Below, piece after piece: positions 17,481 through 26,958 of a stretch of DNA of 64,000 nt (position 1 is the first letter of the stretch; the number at the start of each line of letters is the position of its first letter). Where the stretch lies: the NCBI GenBank assembly GCA_020628165.1, contig JAHDFM010000020.1, forward strand, positions 1 to 64,000. Reading direction: 5' to 3'. Below the pieces are notes generated by a model. The model made no database searches and was not told the DNA's origin. It saw nothing but the letters and a program-made list of their open reading frames with translations. Source of the DNA: Bdellovibrionales bacterium. Lineage in GTDB: Bacteria; Bdellovibrionota; Bdellovibrionia; Bdellovibrionales; UBA1609. Made by a program: the position numbers and the translations under genes.

Positions 17481-17570
17481 AATTTTTAAAAAATTAAAGA
17501 CATTGTTAAAGATTGAGCTATTTAGAGACAGTAGTTTTTAGAAATAAAAAATGACTTACTAAATAACACT

Positions 17571-19682
17571 CTAAAGAGCTCCTTCTTTTAAACTATCTAG
17601 ATCAACAGACTCTCCGATGATAGCGACCTCGTCAGTCTCGAGCAAAACAGTTTCCGACGTGGCAACAATAATACTGCCTTCTCTTTCTATCATTGTGATC
17701 AAGCAAGACGGCGGCAAAACAACATCAGCCACTTTTTTACCAGCCTGTTTAAGTAATGATGGAAAACTTTGGACAGAGCCGTGTAAAAAATGGTCGTCAC
17801 GCATTAACACTTCTTTCATTTCTCGTTGTGAAAGGCATTGGAACCAACGCTGCTCAAAGTGCTCACTTTGAGCGACCTCTGCTAAGTGCCCAGCTAAACG
17901 TAAATCAAGCCCCACAGGCTTAAGAGGAGCCATTAAAAATATGATTGTTTTTACTGTGTGATCAGAAGCGTCGACAACATCTTCATCGAGCTCAACCGAC
18001 TGCCCAAACCTCAATACAAATAGCTCTGGTTGTTTTAACGATTTATGCGTTTTATAAGATATATGGACAGAATCACTGATCTGGTGCAAACGAAGTCGTT
18101 TATGTGTGAAAACCTCATCGATGACTTTGGATTTTAAACTATGTGTTTGATCACTATGTTCTCTAAGACAATCTTTTATTTTCTCGAAATTGTATTGCCC
18201 CTCATTTAAATCAATAATGACCGATCTAGCAATCAAAGCTTCGTAAGATAAATTTTCATCTTGAGTTCTTTCATGAATGATCGTCATAAGCTCAAGCTCT
18301 AAGGCGTCATAACGGTGTTTACCGAGCCTTTGATGCACGTGAAAGATCGCACCACGCCTTTCTAGACGGCCATAAGCATAAAACTGATACCACAGCACAC
18401 ACCCAATCACCATCATTCCAGTAAAGGCCACTGCTAAAATGCCCATTTCAATGATCAACCAAAATGAAATCAACACGCCGGCGACTTGCAGCCATGGATA
18501 AAATGGAGCTTTGTAACCTGGTTTATAAGTAGGAATCTTAGATTCTCTCATCACTATAACAGCGACACAAACCAGACCAAACAAAAGAAGCTGAAAGGCA
18601 CTGGCAAGCTTAGCTACCGATGCAACATCAAACAACAACAACACAAAAACCATTGCTAATACAGTTATGGTGATGGCTTTTGTTGGAGTGCCGTGCTTAC
18701 CAATGGCGTTCAGAGACTTAGGTACCAACTTATCTTTAGCCATTGCATAGGGGTAGCGTGAAGCTGACATAATTCCAGCATTGCCAGTTGAAGCAAATGC
18801 GGCCACGGCTGCAACTATTATTAGAATCACACCAAAATCATAGGGCACCCAATCTAAAAAAACCCGCCCAGCATCTGCAATAGGAGTTAAGCTCGCATAC
18901 AGAGCTTGATGATCGAGAACTCTAATTAAAACTACAGTACCTAAAGTGTAGATTACAGTTGCTGTTATCAAAGAAAGTGTCATACCAAGCGGAATGTTCC
19001 GATCGGGGTTTTGCACCTCTTCTGCGACACTAGCAACCTTGGTTAACCCGGCATAAGAAACAAAGACCAAACCTATGGTTGAAATAAAACCAACCAGACC
19101 AGTTTTAAAGAAATCACCGTGTGCTGGCACAGGCTCAAAAGCTTTAGCAAAGCCAGCTGCTTTTAAACCCATCAAAACAAAAGCCACTAAAATCACAACA
19201 AGTGTTGTCACCAAAACTCTTTGTAGCATGGTTGTTTCTTTAGCGCCAAAAACATTCACAAGTCCAAACACAATAGTCAGAGCAACGGCTGTGATGGTGA
19301 TCGGAAGATCAACATACAACCCTAAGTACGCACCAATACCAACCAGAGCAAAGGCACTTTTAAAAACAACAGCGACCCACGAGCCAAGCCCACCGATCGT
19401 GCCCATGAGTGGCCCCATAGCGCGATCTAAAAAGTAATAGGTACCACCTGCTTTAGGCATGGCGGTTGAGAGTTCAGCCATACAGTACATCGCTGGCAGT
19501 ATTAAAAAGCCAGCCAAAAAATAGGCCAACCAAACAGAATTACCAGTGTATGAGGCAGCTATTCCTGGCAAAAGAAACAGCCCAGAACTGAACATAGCCC
19601 CTGTCGATATCGAATAAACATCAAACAGACTTAAATTCTTCTTGAGGGTTTTGTTTTTTGAAAGCAACTTATTTGTAACCAA
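17571..19682 (-). CDS. APC-family amino acid permease with PTS EIIA-like and TrkA-C-like C-terminal domains
   Basis: A 703-residue inner-membrane protein starting at TTG behind GGAG. Residues about 20-430 form a 12-helix APC transporter, with the family's helix-1 segment ISTGAMFSSGLFLLPGIAA and FISTIGLVFVSYAGLTKVASVAEE. The cytoplasmic tail continues with a region resembling PTS EIIA type 2 (about 450-620, including IIFLMAPLKPVGLDLRLAGH). It ends in an RCK_C/TrkA-C-like segment (LPPSCLITMIEREGSIIVATSETVLLET split over about 40 residues). Such tails usually sense a ligand or phosphorylation state. It is probably amino acid or polyamine uptake under regulatory control; substrate unknown. Monocistronic. 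Confidence 0.85.
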   Translation of the reverse strand: MVTNKLLSKNKTLKKNLSLFDVYSISTGAMFSSGLFLLPGIAASYTGNSVWLAYFLAGFLILPAMYCMAELSTAMPKAGGTYYFLDRAMGPLMGTIGGLGSWVAVVFKSAFALVGIGAYLGLYVDLPITITAVALTIVFGLVNVFGAKETTMLQRVLVTTLVVILVAFVLMGLKAAGFAKAFEPVPAHGDFFKTGLVGFISTIGLVFVSYAGLTKVASVAEEVQNPDRNIPLGMTLSLITATVIYTLGTVVLIRVLDHQALYASLTPIADAGRVFLDWVPYDFGVILIIVAAVAAFASTGNAGIMSASRYPYAMAKDKLVPKSLNAIGKHGTPTKAITITVLAMVFVLLLFDVASVAKLASAFQLLLFGLVCVAVIVMRESKIPTYKPGYKAPFYPWLQVAGVLISFWLIIEMGILAVAFTGMMVIGCVLWYQFYAYGRLERRGAIFHVHQRLGKHRYDALELELMTIIHERTQDENLSYEALIARSVIIDLNEGQYNFEKIKDCLREHSDQTHSLKSKVIDEVFTHKRLRLHQISDSVHISYKTHKSLKQPELFVLRFGQSVELDEDVVDASDHTVKTIIFLMAPLKPVGLDLRLAGHLAEVAQSEHFEQRWFQCLSQREMKEVLMRDDHFLHGSVQSFPSLLKQAGKKVADVVLPPSCLITMIEREGSIIVATSETVLLETDEVAIIGESVDLDSLKEGAL

Positions 19683-20208
19683 CTGCCTCTCCGCTTGAAT
19701 GACTCATCTCAAAATAAGTGTTTCATTTTTGGTAATTTAGCTTAACTGGTTCAGTGCATTGAACACAGTCTTTTATGTATTAATTAATAGCAATTATTAT
19801 GACTTAGACTCCGTGAGAGATCAATCAAACATATCAATAATGGGAGACGATGCACTATTAAAGATGCAATTATTTTAGAACAATCTACATAGTTGTAAAT
19901 GAATTACAAAAAATAACTGTGATTATAGCCACATGCCACCTAAATTATAACTGTCTGTTTAACATTATATGAGTGTCACACCCACATACCGAATAAGCCT
20001 CAAACCACTTCTTTTTTTTCATAAATCACCTTTAACTTCACCTGTGTGAACTCGCTCTCTTTAGAAATCAGCAGAGCGTTGCCACCAAAAATAGTTCGAT
20101 ATAATCAAAGTATTAATTCATTATTATCTATTTTTGTTAACTCACATTATGGTCGATAATATAAAATATTTGCATGATTGGTCATATAACTTGTAACTGA
20201 GGTAATTG
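19683..20208. other. Long divergent intergenic region
   Basis: About 525 bases between the APC permease and a small hypothetical gene. It is AT-rich and has several TATAAT-like hexamers (for example in CGATATAATC near 20100) that could serve either direction. I see no open reading frame with coding character, no repeat copy and no RNA-like structure I can defend. Confidence 0.4.
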
Positions 20209-20682
20209 ATGAGCCCTATCAGTCAAATGACATTAAAAAACTACAACACACCAAACTCACTCACCAACCAATATGGGGAGTACCACCGCATACCACAGTG
20301 GATGAACAATATCATACAAGACAAACAGCAAAAAAATCCATCAGCCCAACTCATCGAGTACAATGATTTGATCACAATTGAATTAGAGCTAGTTGAAAAA
20401 TTGTCTGAAATCAATACATCCTACTCAAATAATTGGATCACTATAACAATGTACAATGAAGCAACACCAGAGAACACGACCTTGTTGGAATATCGACTCC
20501 CTTATAACTGTGACAACAACTCTTTGCGCATGAGTTACTCACCAAATAATGGTCGTCTGAAGATTTATTTAGAAAAAATACACATTCCATATTTCAATGT
20601 TTCTAAGGATTTTAACTGGTCTAAAATTTTTAGTTTTATGACAGTTAAAAATTCTGGAAACAATGACCCAAAAGCGTCATAG
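20209..20682 (+). CDS. Hypothetical small protein
   Basis: A 157-residue protein without signal peptide or membrane segment. The ATG at 20209 follows GAGGT at a suitable distance; a TTG codon just before it is unlikely to be used. The sequence is polar, Asn-rich and mixed alpha/beta, with ITIELELVEKLSEIN, then NWITITMYN and LKIYLEKIHIPYFNVS. I recognise no family or motif. It converges with the LysR gene 20 bases downstream. Confidence 0.55.
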   Translation: MSPISQMTLKNYNTPNSLTNQYGEYHRIPQWMNNIIQDKQQKNPSAQLIEYNDLITIELELVEKLSEINTSYSNNWITITMYNEATPENTTLLEYRLPYNCDNNSLRMSYSPNNGRLKIYLEKIHIPYFNVSKDFNWSKIFSFMTVKNSGNNDPKAS

Positions 20683-20704
20683 GAGTTCTTTTTATTTAAA
20701 TAAG

Positions 20705-21592
20705 TTATTTCTTTAATTTAAATTTGTTTTTAATTTCAAAAATAAAGTCATCTTTAATGAATTTTTGTGTCGAGATCAGGTAGAACTCCTGATAAACTCC
20801 TTTAAGGCTACCAATTTTAAATAACTTTTTATCTTTGATCATTTGCTTTACAGCGAACTCTGGCTCAGCAATCACACCTAAACTTTCAACGGCTAAAATC
20901 TTCTGGATAGATGTATCTTGAGTTTCAGCAATCAAATCCATGGTTATATTTTTTTTGTTCAGATAGTGCTCTAAGTCATGGCGCAACTTACTGTGAATCG
21001 TCGGTAAAATGATTGGTTGGTTATTTAAAGAGTTAGGAAAGTCTTTCTTTAAATGCTTAAACTTTTCAGTGCCATAAACATTAACGGGACGTTTACCAAT
21101 TGAATGACTAAAAATAGTTTTTTCACTTGTTTGAAGCAAATGATGATCCGACAGAATGATGTCAATGGCATGCGATGCGAGCTCACGATAAAGCTCATCA
21201 CCCGTCCCTTCAATGATGGTAAAATGACAATCTTTAGCCTTAATTGTCTCCTGTATAAGCTGGGTGACTAAATGCTTTGGAGCACTATTAATAGCTCCAA
21301 TTTTCAAGTGAGGCTTTGTTAAAAAGGTGTTTTGCTTTAAAACCTCTTGGAGCTCCCCGCCCAATTCAAAAATTTCGTTTGCATACTTGAGAGTTACTTT
21401 CCCAGCATCTGTCAAATACAGTCGCCTATTTTTACGTTCAAAGAGCTGGTGCCCTACTGAATGCTCGAGAGACTTTAACTGAGCACTGAGGGCTGGCTGG
21501 CCAACTAAAAGCTTTTTTGAAGCCTTAGAAATGCTTCCTTCAGTTGCAATTGTTTGAAAGTATTTAAGATGATGATAATTGAACCATGTCAT
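20705..21592 (-). CDS. LysR-family transcriptional regulator, NhaR-like
   Basis: A 295-residue LysR activator. The N-terminal helix-turn-helix reads FNYHHLKYFQTIATEGSISK, ASKKL, QPALSAQLKSLE, LFERKNRRLYLTDAG, ending with YANEIFELGGEL. This is closer to NhaR, the Na+-responsive activator of nhaA, than to generic LysR proteins. A type-2 periplasmic-binding-like effector domain follows. It is divergent from the iron ABC operon across 253 bases, so it may control that operon. A nhaA gene lies 39 kb away in this window; regulation in trans is possible but not shown. Confidence 0.8.
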   Translation of the reverse strand: MTWFNYHHLKYFQTIATEGSISKASKKLLVGQPALSAQLKSLEHSVGHQLFERKNRRLYLTDAGKVTLKYANEIFELGGELQEVLKQNTFLTKPHLKIGAINSAPKHLVTQLIQETIKAKDCHFTIIEGTGDELYRELASHAIDIILSDHHLLQTSEKTIFSHSIGKRPVNVYGTEKFKHLKKDFPNSLNNQPIILPTIHSKLRHDLEHYLNKKNITMDLIAETQDTSIQKILAVESLGVIAEPEFAVKQMIKDKKLFKIGSLKGVYQEFYLISTQKFIKDDFIFEIKNKFKLKK

Positions 21593-21845
21593 GATTAGGC
21601 GCCCCTTTACAGTCTACATATACTAGAGGCAACCCAATCTATAATGCAATATATAAAAGTAAGATTCTGCACATATACATTGAGCGAAGTCAGTACTTCA
21701 ACACATCAAAGGAAAAAAACTGACATTTTTCCAATTTTCTAAGTTTTGAAACTGAACTTTGACATTAAATCTCAAATAACTTTCATTTATAGCTATTCAT
21801 CTCTTTGCTTTTGCATTCAAACGGAGGCTTTGATAACTACAGATT

Positions 21846-22235
21846 ATGAATTATACAAAACTAGCTGTACTATTTGTTTTTATTTTATCTAACGTTGTCG
21901 CATGGGCCCATGGAAGCATAGAAATCATTGAGTGTCACAATAATGACAACACCTTGGTTTTAAACGGACAAGCTCTCAATAAACAAAATGACTTTTCATT
22001 TAAGCTCAAAAAAAACAACAAAGAGATGTGGACGTCCGCCAAAAAAACCTTAAAACTTAAAGACACTGTTGAAAACAAACAACTCATAGAAAACATTTTG
22101 GTGAGTGATAAAAAGTTTTCAATCGAAATTAAAATTTTTGAGATACCATCAAGAGAAATTCGAAATGGATCAGGATCACTTAAAATTCCACATTTAAAAA
22201 TCAACCAACAAATGACTTGTTACGCCGTTTATTAA
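21846..22235 (+). CDS. Exported small protein heading the iron ABC operon
   Basis: A 129-residue protein with a signal peptide (LAVLFVFILSNVVAWA, cleaved near AHG). The mature part is Lys/Asn-rich and beta-rich, with two Cys residues (Cys33 and one near the C-terminus, MTCYAVY) that could form a disulphide. No family recognised. It lies 19 bases before the ferric-iron binding-protein gene and is presumably cotranscribed, which suggests a periplasmic accessory role in metal uptake. The upstream region has a perfect -35 TTGACA at 21759-21764. A GGAGG lies about 20 bases before the ATG, which is farther than normal. Confidence 0.6.
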   Translation: MNYTKLAVLFVFILSNVVAWAHGSIEIIECHNNDNTLVLNGQALNKQNDFSFKLKKNNKEMWTSAKKTLKLKDTVENKQLIENILVSDKKFSIEIKIFEIPSREIRNGSGSLKIPHLKINQQMTCYAVY

Positions 22236-22254
22236 TAACCAGAAAGGCTTATTC

Positions 22255-23280
22255 ATGATTTATAAATTATTGATTTTTATTTTATCTCTAACTCTTCTTC
22301 CAGCATGCACTCAAAAAAACAATGAAGTCAAAGACGACACTTTGTTCGTTTACTCCGCTCGCAAAGAACATCTCATAAAACCACTTTTTGAAAAGTTCAC
22401 CAGTCAAACTGGGATTCAAGTGAAATATGTGACTGACAAAGCCGGAGCTTTACTGCAAAAACTTAAAGCTGAGGATGAAAACTCCCCAGCTGATATTTTA
22501 ATGACCGTTGACGCTGGTAATTTGTGGAAGGCCGCTGACTCCCAATTATTTGAAGCCGCCAACTCAAGAGTGCTTTCAAAAAACATTCCGCCTCATTTAA
22601 AAGATAGTAACAATTTATGGTTTGGTCTGTCTGTCCGATCTAGAACAATAATTTATAACAGTGAAAAGGTAGATGCTTCTAACCTCTCCACGTATAAAGA
22701 CTTAGGGTCTCCCAAGTGGAAAAAAAGACTTTGCCTAAGAACGGCCAAGAAAGTCTATAACCAATCCATGGTGGCTATGTTCATTGAACAATATGGAATA
22801 GCTGAAACTGAAGAATTCCTAAAAAGCTGGGTCAGTAATTTAGCCGCACCTGTCTTCTCTAGTGACACAGCTATTATTGAGGCCATTGATGCCGGCCAAT
22901 GCGATGTTGGCATTGTTAACAGTTACTATTTAGGTCGTTATATTAAAAAAAATAGTGCGAGCAAAGTGAAGGTTTTTTGGCCCAATCAAAAGAGCTCCGC
23001 CAACAAACTTGGAGTTCATGTCAATATATCAGGCGCTGGTATCTTAAAAAGCTCTAAAAACAAAAAAAAGGCACTCGCATTATTAGAGTGGCTATCAAGC
23101 AAAGAGGCACAGACTCAATATGCACAACTTAACTATGAGTATCCTGTTCTAAGCGGAGTTCCACTAGATGCAATTGTGTCTAACTGGGGTGAGTTTAAAC
23201 AAAATACACTCAACATGAGCTTGGCAGGTAAAAACCAAGGACAAGCCATTAAATTGATGGACCGAGCTGGCTATAAATAA
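22255..23280 (+). CDS. fbpA: Ferric-iron ABC transporter substrate-binding lipoprotein (FbpA/FutA type)
   Basis: A 341-residue type-2 periplasmic-binding protein anchored by lipobox LLPAC. The start of the mature chain, DTLFVYSARKEHLIKPLFEKF, and GIQVKYVTDKAGALLQKL match the Fe3+ binding FbpA/FutA/SfuA family. The NSYYLGRYIKK segment supplies the paired tyrosines that coordinate iron in these proteins. It captures ferric iron in the periplasm for the permease encoded four bases downstream. The second gene of a four-gene operon. Symbol by family; thiamine or other anion binding is less likely given the tyrosines. Confidence 0.85.
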   Translation: MIYKLLIFILSLTLLPACTQKNNEVKDDTLFVYSARKEHLIKPLFEKFTSQTGIQVKYVTDKAGALLQKLKAEDENSPADILMTVDAGNLWKAADSQLFEAANSRVLSKNIPPHLKDSNNLWFGLSVRSRTIIYNSEKVDASNLSTYKDLGSPKWKKRLCLRTAKKVYNQSMVAMFIEQYGIAETEEFLKSWVSNLAAPVFSSDTAIIEAIDAGQCDVGIVNSYYLGRYIKKNSASKVKVFWPNQKSSANKLGVHVNISGAGILKSSKNKKKALALLEWLSSKEAQTQYAQLNYEYPVLSGVPLDAIVSNWGEFKQNTLNMSLAGKNQGQAIKLMDRAGYK

Positions 23281-23283
23281 ACA

Positions 23284-24876
23284 ATGACTTTTACAAAGTA
23301 TTTTAGTGTCGCAATCTCTTTACTAGTTATTGTTCCTATCTTTTTTTTGATCTTTGAAAGTCTCCTCATTGAAAGTGATGTACTTGCCCATATCATTAAA
23401 TATGAACTGACTGCAAACCTTAGAAACACCTTTGCTTTGACCATTTCTGTTTGCGCACTTTCTGCTGTGATCGGTGTTTACTTTGCCTGGATCACAACTC
23501 GCTACAACTTTTATGGCAAAACCCTGTTTGAAAAAACACTGATTCTTCCCATGGCTATCCCTGCCTATGTCTATGCGTTTATATATGTTGGCCTACTAGA
23601 TTACTCAGGTTCTTTTCAGTCTTGGCTCAGGCCACTCATGTCTTATGACGACAACTTAATTCATATTCGCTCATTGCCAGGGCTTATTCTAATTTTAACC
23701 TTTTCTTTATACCCGTATGTTTATTTGATCACCAAGAGTGCGTTTAAAAGCATCAGTCAAAATCAATTTGATTGCTCTAGAAGCCTTGGCCTTTCAAGCA
23801 GACAAACTTTTTTCAAGCTTTGTCTTCGATCCATAAAACCATGGCTGAGTGGAGCCCTTCTGCTTGTAGCCATGGAGTGCATGGCTGATTTTGGAGCCGC
23901 TGCTATTTTTGGCATCGATGTTTTCACCACATCTATTTATAAGTCATGGTTTGGTTTTCACTCCATTGCCAGCGCCTCATTTTTATCGCTGTTTCTAATA
24001 GCGACCGCTTTATTACTGGTCTTTATCAAGAGTCAATTTGATGGCCATAATCTCACCGCTTATAAAACAGAAGTCAATAACGAACCACTCTCCTGCCTTA
24101 CAGTGACAAGGTCGAAAAACATGTGTTTATTTTTGCTGAGTCTTATATTTACAATTTTAACGTTCATAATCCCAGCTCTGCAGTTGATTATCTGGGCTCT
24201 AGAAATTGACAACATCAGCTACATTTATAATTTCTTAAAATATAGTTTTAACACCATTTTACTTTCTTTTTTAGGTGCTCTTGCTTGTGCTCTCACTACA
24301 TTTTTTCTGATTTCAGGCAAGAGGCTTTATTTCAAGAAATCAAACCTCATTCTTAAACTGCAAGACTGGACATTACCCATTGGCTATGCTTTGCCAGGTG
24401 CAGTTCTTGCTGTTTGCATTTTCCTATTCATGACTTTTTTAAAAGATTTGACAGGCCTTACGCTTGCAACAAGCTCCTTAGTCACGCTCACCTTGGCCTA
24501 TCTTATTCGCTTTATAGCTGTTAGTTATAATAAAATTAACAATGACAACAAACGCATTCCGAAAAGTTACGATGAAGTGGCCCAAACTCTTGGCCTGACT
24601 GGTTTAAGCCAGATATATCGCTTGCATCTGCCTTTGTTAAAAAAATCTTTTCTTGTCGGATTTATTTTAACATTTATTGATATTTGCAAAGAGATGCCGT
24701 TGACTCTGATGACTCGCCCTTATGGCTGGGACACCCTTGCCATAAAAATTTATGAATACACCTCGGAAGGCGAATGGGAGCTTGCTAGCCTTCCTGCCAT
24801 AGCCATCGTAGTTATTGGCTTGATCCCAATAGTTATGTTAAGTAAATCATCAGGAGCACACAATGAGCTATCTTGA
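23284..24876 (+). CDS. fbpB: Ferric-iron ABC transporter permease (two fused permease halves)
   Basis: A 530-residue inner-membrane permease with about 12 membrane segments, made of two BPD-type permease domains. Each half shows an EAA-like loop: FDCSRSLGLSSRQTFFKLCL in the first and DEVAQTLGLTGLSQIYRLHL in the second, the contact sites for the ATPase. This two-domain layout is standard for FbpB/SfuB-type iron permeases. It starts four bases after the binding-protein gene and overlaps the ATPase gene by 14 bases, so it is tightly coupled. Confidence 0.88.
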   Translation: MTFTKYFSVAISLLVIVPIFFLIFESLLIESDVLAHIIKYELTANLRNTFALTISVCALSAVIGVYFAWITTRYNFYGKTLFEKTLILPMAIPAYVYAFIYVGLLDYSGSFQSWLRPLMSYDDNLIHIRSLPGLILILTFSLYPYVYLITKSAFKSISQNQFDCSRSLGLSSRQTFFKLCLRSIKPWLSGALLLVAMECMADFGAAAIFGIDVFTTSIYKSWFGFHSIASASFLSLFLIATALLLVFIKSQFDGHNLTAYKTEVNNEPLSCLTVTRSKNMCLFLLSLIFTILTFIIPALQLIIWALEIDNISYIYNFLKYSFNTILLSFLGALACALTTFFLISGKRLYFKKSNLILKLQDWTLPIGYALPGAVLAVCIFLFMTFLKDLTGLTLATSSLVTLTLAYLIRFIAVSYNKINNDNKRIPKSYDEVAQTLGLTGLSQIYRLHLPLLKKSFLVGFILTFIDICKEMPLTLMTRPYGWDTLAIKIYEYTSEGEWELASLPAIAIVVIGLIPIVMLSKSSGAHNELS

Positions 24877-25540
24877 GATTAAAAAATTGCAACATTCTTA
24901 TCCAAAATCAGAAGAACCCACTTTTTCCAACATCAGCCTAACTCTAGATAAAAACTCAACCCTAGCAATCATAGGCCCCAGTGGTGAAGGCAAATCGACC
25001 TTACTTCGCTGCATCGCAGGTTTTGAAAACATTCAAGATGGCAGCATTCAACTTGGCGAAAACTACCTCTGTAAATCTACAAATTCATCTTTAAGTACAA
25101 ACCTGCCACCCGAGCAGAGAAACATAGGAATTGTGCCACAAAACTCTTGCCTTTTTCCTCATTTAACAATTTCTGAAAACATAGCTTTTGGATTGTTCAA
25201 ACTCAACAAAAGTGAACGTGAAACGCGCGTCAATGAGTTGATCGAGGTCATGCAACTGACAAAATGTCGTAACTCCTACGCCCATGAGACTTCGGGTGGA
25301 CAACAACAAAGAGCAGCGTTGGCACGCGCATTGGCTCCAAAACCTAAGTTGCTCCTGTTAGATGAACCTTTTGCCAATTTAGACAATGAGCTTAAAACTC
25401 ATTTGCATGACTTCCTAAACACTGCTCTAAAACAAGAAGGCATTACAACCATTATGGTCACTCACAGTCAACGCGACGTAGAAAAATTAGCCAAGCATAT
25501 TGTCGAACTGAAAGATAAAAAAATGAATATCCTTAAGTGA
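24863..25540 (+). CDS. fbpC: Ferric-iron ABC transporter ATP-binding protein
   Basis: A 225-residue ABC ATPase: Walker A GPSGEGKSTLL, Q-loop VPQNSCLF, signature TSGGQQQRAALARALA, Walker B LLLLDEPFANLD and switch His in VTHSQRD. It powers the permease encoded just upstream. It ends after the nucleotide-binding domain, so the C-terminal regulatory domain present in many FbpC proteins (about 350 residues) is absent. It is the last gene of the operon and converges with the Zur-like gene. Confidence 0.9.
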   Translation: MSYLEIKKLQHSYPKSEEPTFSNISLTLDKNSTLAIIGPSGEGKSTLLRCIAGFENIQDGSIQLGENYLCKSTNSSLSTNLPPEQRNIGIVPQNSCLFPHLTISENIAFGLFKLNKSERETRVNELIEVMQLTKCRNSYAHETSGGQQQRAALARALAPKPKLLLLDEPFANLDNELKTHLHDFLNTALKQEGITTIMVTHSQRDVEKLAKHIVELKDKKMNILK

Positions 25541-25595
25541 TGTATATTAATTCACAATGGAAAATATTTTTTTAAACTACAGCCTTACAGTTTTT

Positions 25596-26087
25596 TTATG
25601 CCGAACAGTTTGAACACTGACCAAAAAACATCAATTTATGAGTGATATTGACATAACCCATTTTTTTGATTTGTCTTTCTTGCCCCTGAACTAAACACAT
25701 ATCTACAGGCTCTACTTTTTTACAATCTGTGCACATAATGTGGTGGTGATGATGCTGTTGATGCTGTGAAGGTAAATATTCATATCTGACAGCCCCATCT
25801 AAAAAATCGACAGACTGGACGAAAGCCATAGTGTTACATAATTGTAAAAATCTATAAATTGTCGCAAGATCAACAGAGTCATCAGTCATAGTAAGCATTA
25901 TGTCTTCAGCACTAAATGGTCTTTGCATTTCAATCACAGCCTTAACCAAAGAGTGCCTCTGCTTGGTCACTCGATAACCATTTTCTTTTAAAATTTTTAA
26001 GACAGCCTCTTCCTCTACGTACACATCGTGATGCTGGCACTTGTGCGACTGAGTAGATTCTTTTTTACTTAATGATTTTCTCTTCAT
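25596..26087 (-). CDS. zur: Fur-family metalloregulator, probably Zur
   Basis: A 163-residue Fur-family repressor. The winged helix is visible at GYRVTKQRHSLVKAVIEM and DLATIYRFLQLCN. Metal ligands include a His-rich QHQQHHHHHIMC segment and two CxxC pairs (CTDC and CSNC) for the structural zinc. The N-terminal tail is also His/Cys-containing (HKCQHHD). It is the last gene of the zinc locus and overlaps the permease gene by 23 bases, which supports a zinc-sensing role over iron sensing. It probably represses the operon through the palindrome at 31009-31029. Confidence 0.8.
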   Translation of the reverse strand: MKRKSLSKKESTQSHKCQHHDVYVEEEAVLKILKENGYRVTKQRHSLVKAVIEMQRPFSAEDIMLTMTDDSVDLATIYRFLQLCNTMAFVQSVDFLDGAVRYEYLPSQHQQHHHHHIMCTDCKKVEPVDMCLVQGQERQIKKMGYVNITHKLMFFGQCSNCSA

Positions 26088-26958
26088 ACTTCAAACCTTT
26101 GAATGAGCTAATTTTTTTATGACCTTGCTGTAAAAATATAATTGATAACAAACTACTAATTAAAACTAAACCAACTGAAACACAGGGTACAGTTGGTAAA
26201 TTGCCATGCCAAAAAGAAAACAAAAGCCCCAACAAACACCCGAGTGAAGAACAAACAGCCAATGCCAACTTTAAACTTTTAAAGCGAAGACTTGGTTGAC
26301 TAAGAATTATCACAGGAAAAAACAAACAAGAAAGAGTGAACAACAAACCCATCATCTGAACAGATACGGTGATTAAAAATAAATAAACAAAGATAAAAGA
26401 CATTTGTAATTTTTTTTGACTAGAATTTAAAACTAAGACATCAAAAGTGACTTTCTCAAATGACATGGCCGACAAACTGTTCCAAAATCGCCAAACAAAC
26501 GCAATCACTAAAATAGATATAATTCCAATAGAATAAGAGTCAGTATTAGAAATGAGGGCAAGATCTCCAAAAAAGGCAGCCAACATATGTGACTCCACGT
26601 TAGGAGCTAGTGAAATTATTAGATAAGTGAGAGCCATCAATAAAGAAAATAAAGCCAAGTAATGTGTGTTCTTAGCTATCCACTTTTTAGCAATCACACA
26701 CTCGCACAGCCAATAAACAAATAATGAAATTAAAAACCCAAAAAGAATGGGAATGACAGTTCCTAAATGTAAGTCGTGCAAAACCGTCTGCTGAATCAAT
26801 AAACCAAAAAACACACCAAAAGATGCCGACTGACTCACCACTAAACTTTGAACGGCCTCATTGCGAGCAGCGAGTTGACTCCCTACGAGAGCCAGGGCCA
26901 CCGCAGCTATAGAACCAAATAAAGCCGTCCACTTATAAATCAGGAAAATTTCTAACAC
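26065..26958 (-). CDS. znuB: Zinc/manganese ABC transporter permease (ZnuB-like)
   Basis: A 297-residue ABC-3 family permease with eight or nine membrane helices. The family N-terminal pattern ALVGSQLAARNEAVQSLVVSQ, then ASFGVFF, is clear, and the late segment MMGLLFTLSCLFFPV corresponds to the conserved core. It overlaps the ATPase gene by seven bases and the regulator gene by 23, so translation is coupled. Zinc is favoured over manganese because the operon also encodes a Zur-like regulator and a His-rich exported protein. Confidence 0.82.
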   Translation of the reverse strand: MLEIFLIYKWTALFGSIAAVALALVGSQLAARNEAVQSLVVSQSASFGVFFGLLIQQTVLHDLHLGTVIPILFGFLISLFVYWLCECVIAKKWIAKNTHYLALFSLLMALTYLIISLAPNVESHMLAAFFGDLALISNTDSYSIGIISILVIAFVWRFWNSLSAMSFEKVTFDVLVLNSSQKKLQMSFIFVYLFLITVSVQMMGLLFTLSCLFFPVIILSQPSLRFKSLKLALAVCSSLGCLLGLLFSFWHGNLPTVPCVSVGLVLISSLLSIIFLQQGHKKISSFKGLKYEEKIIK

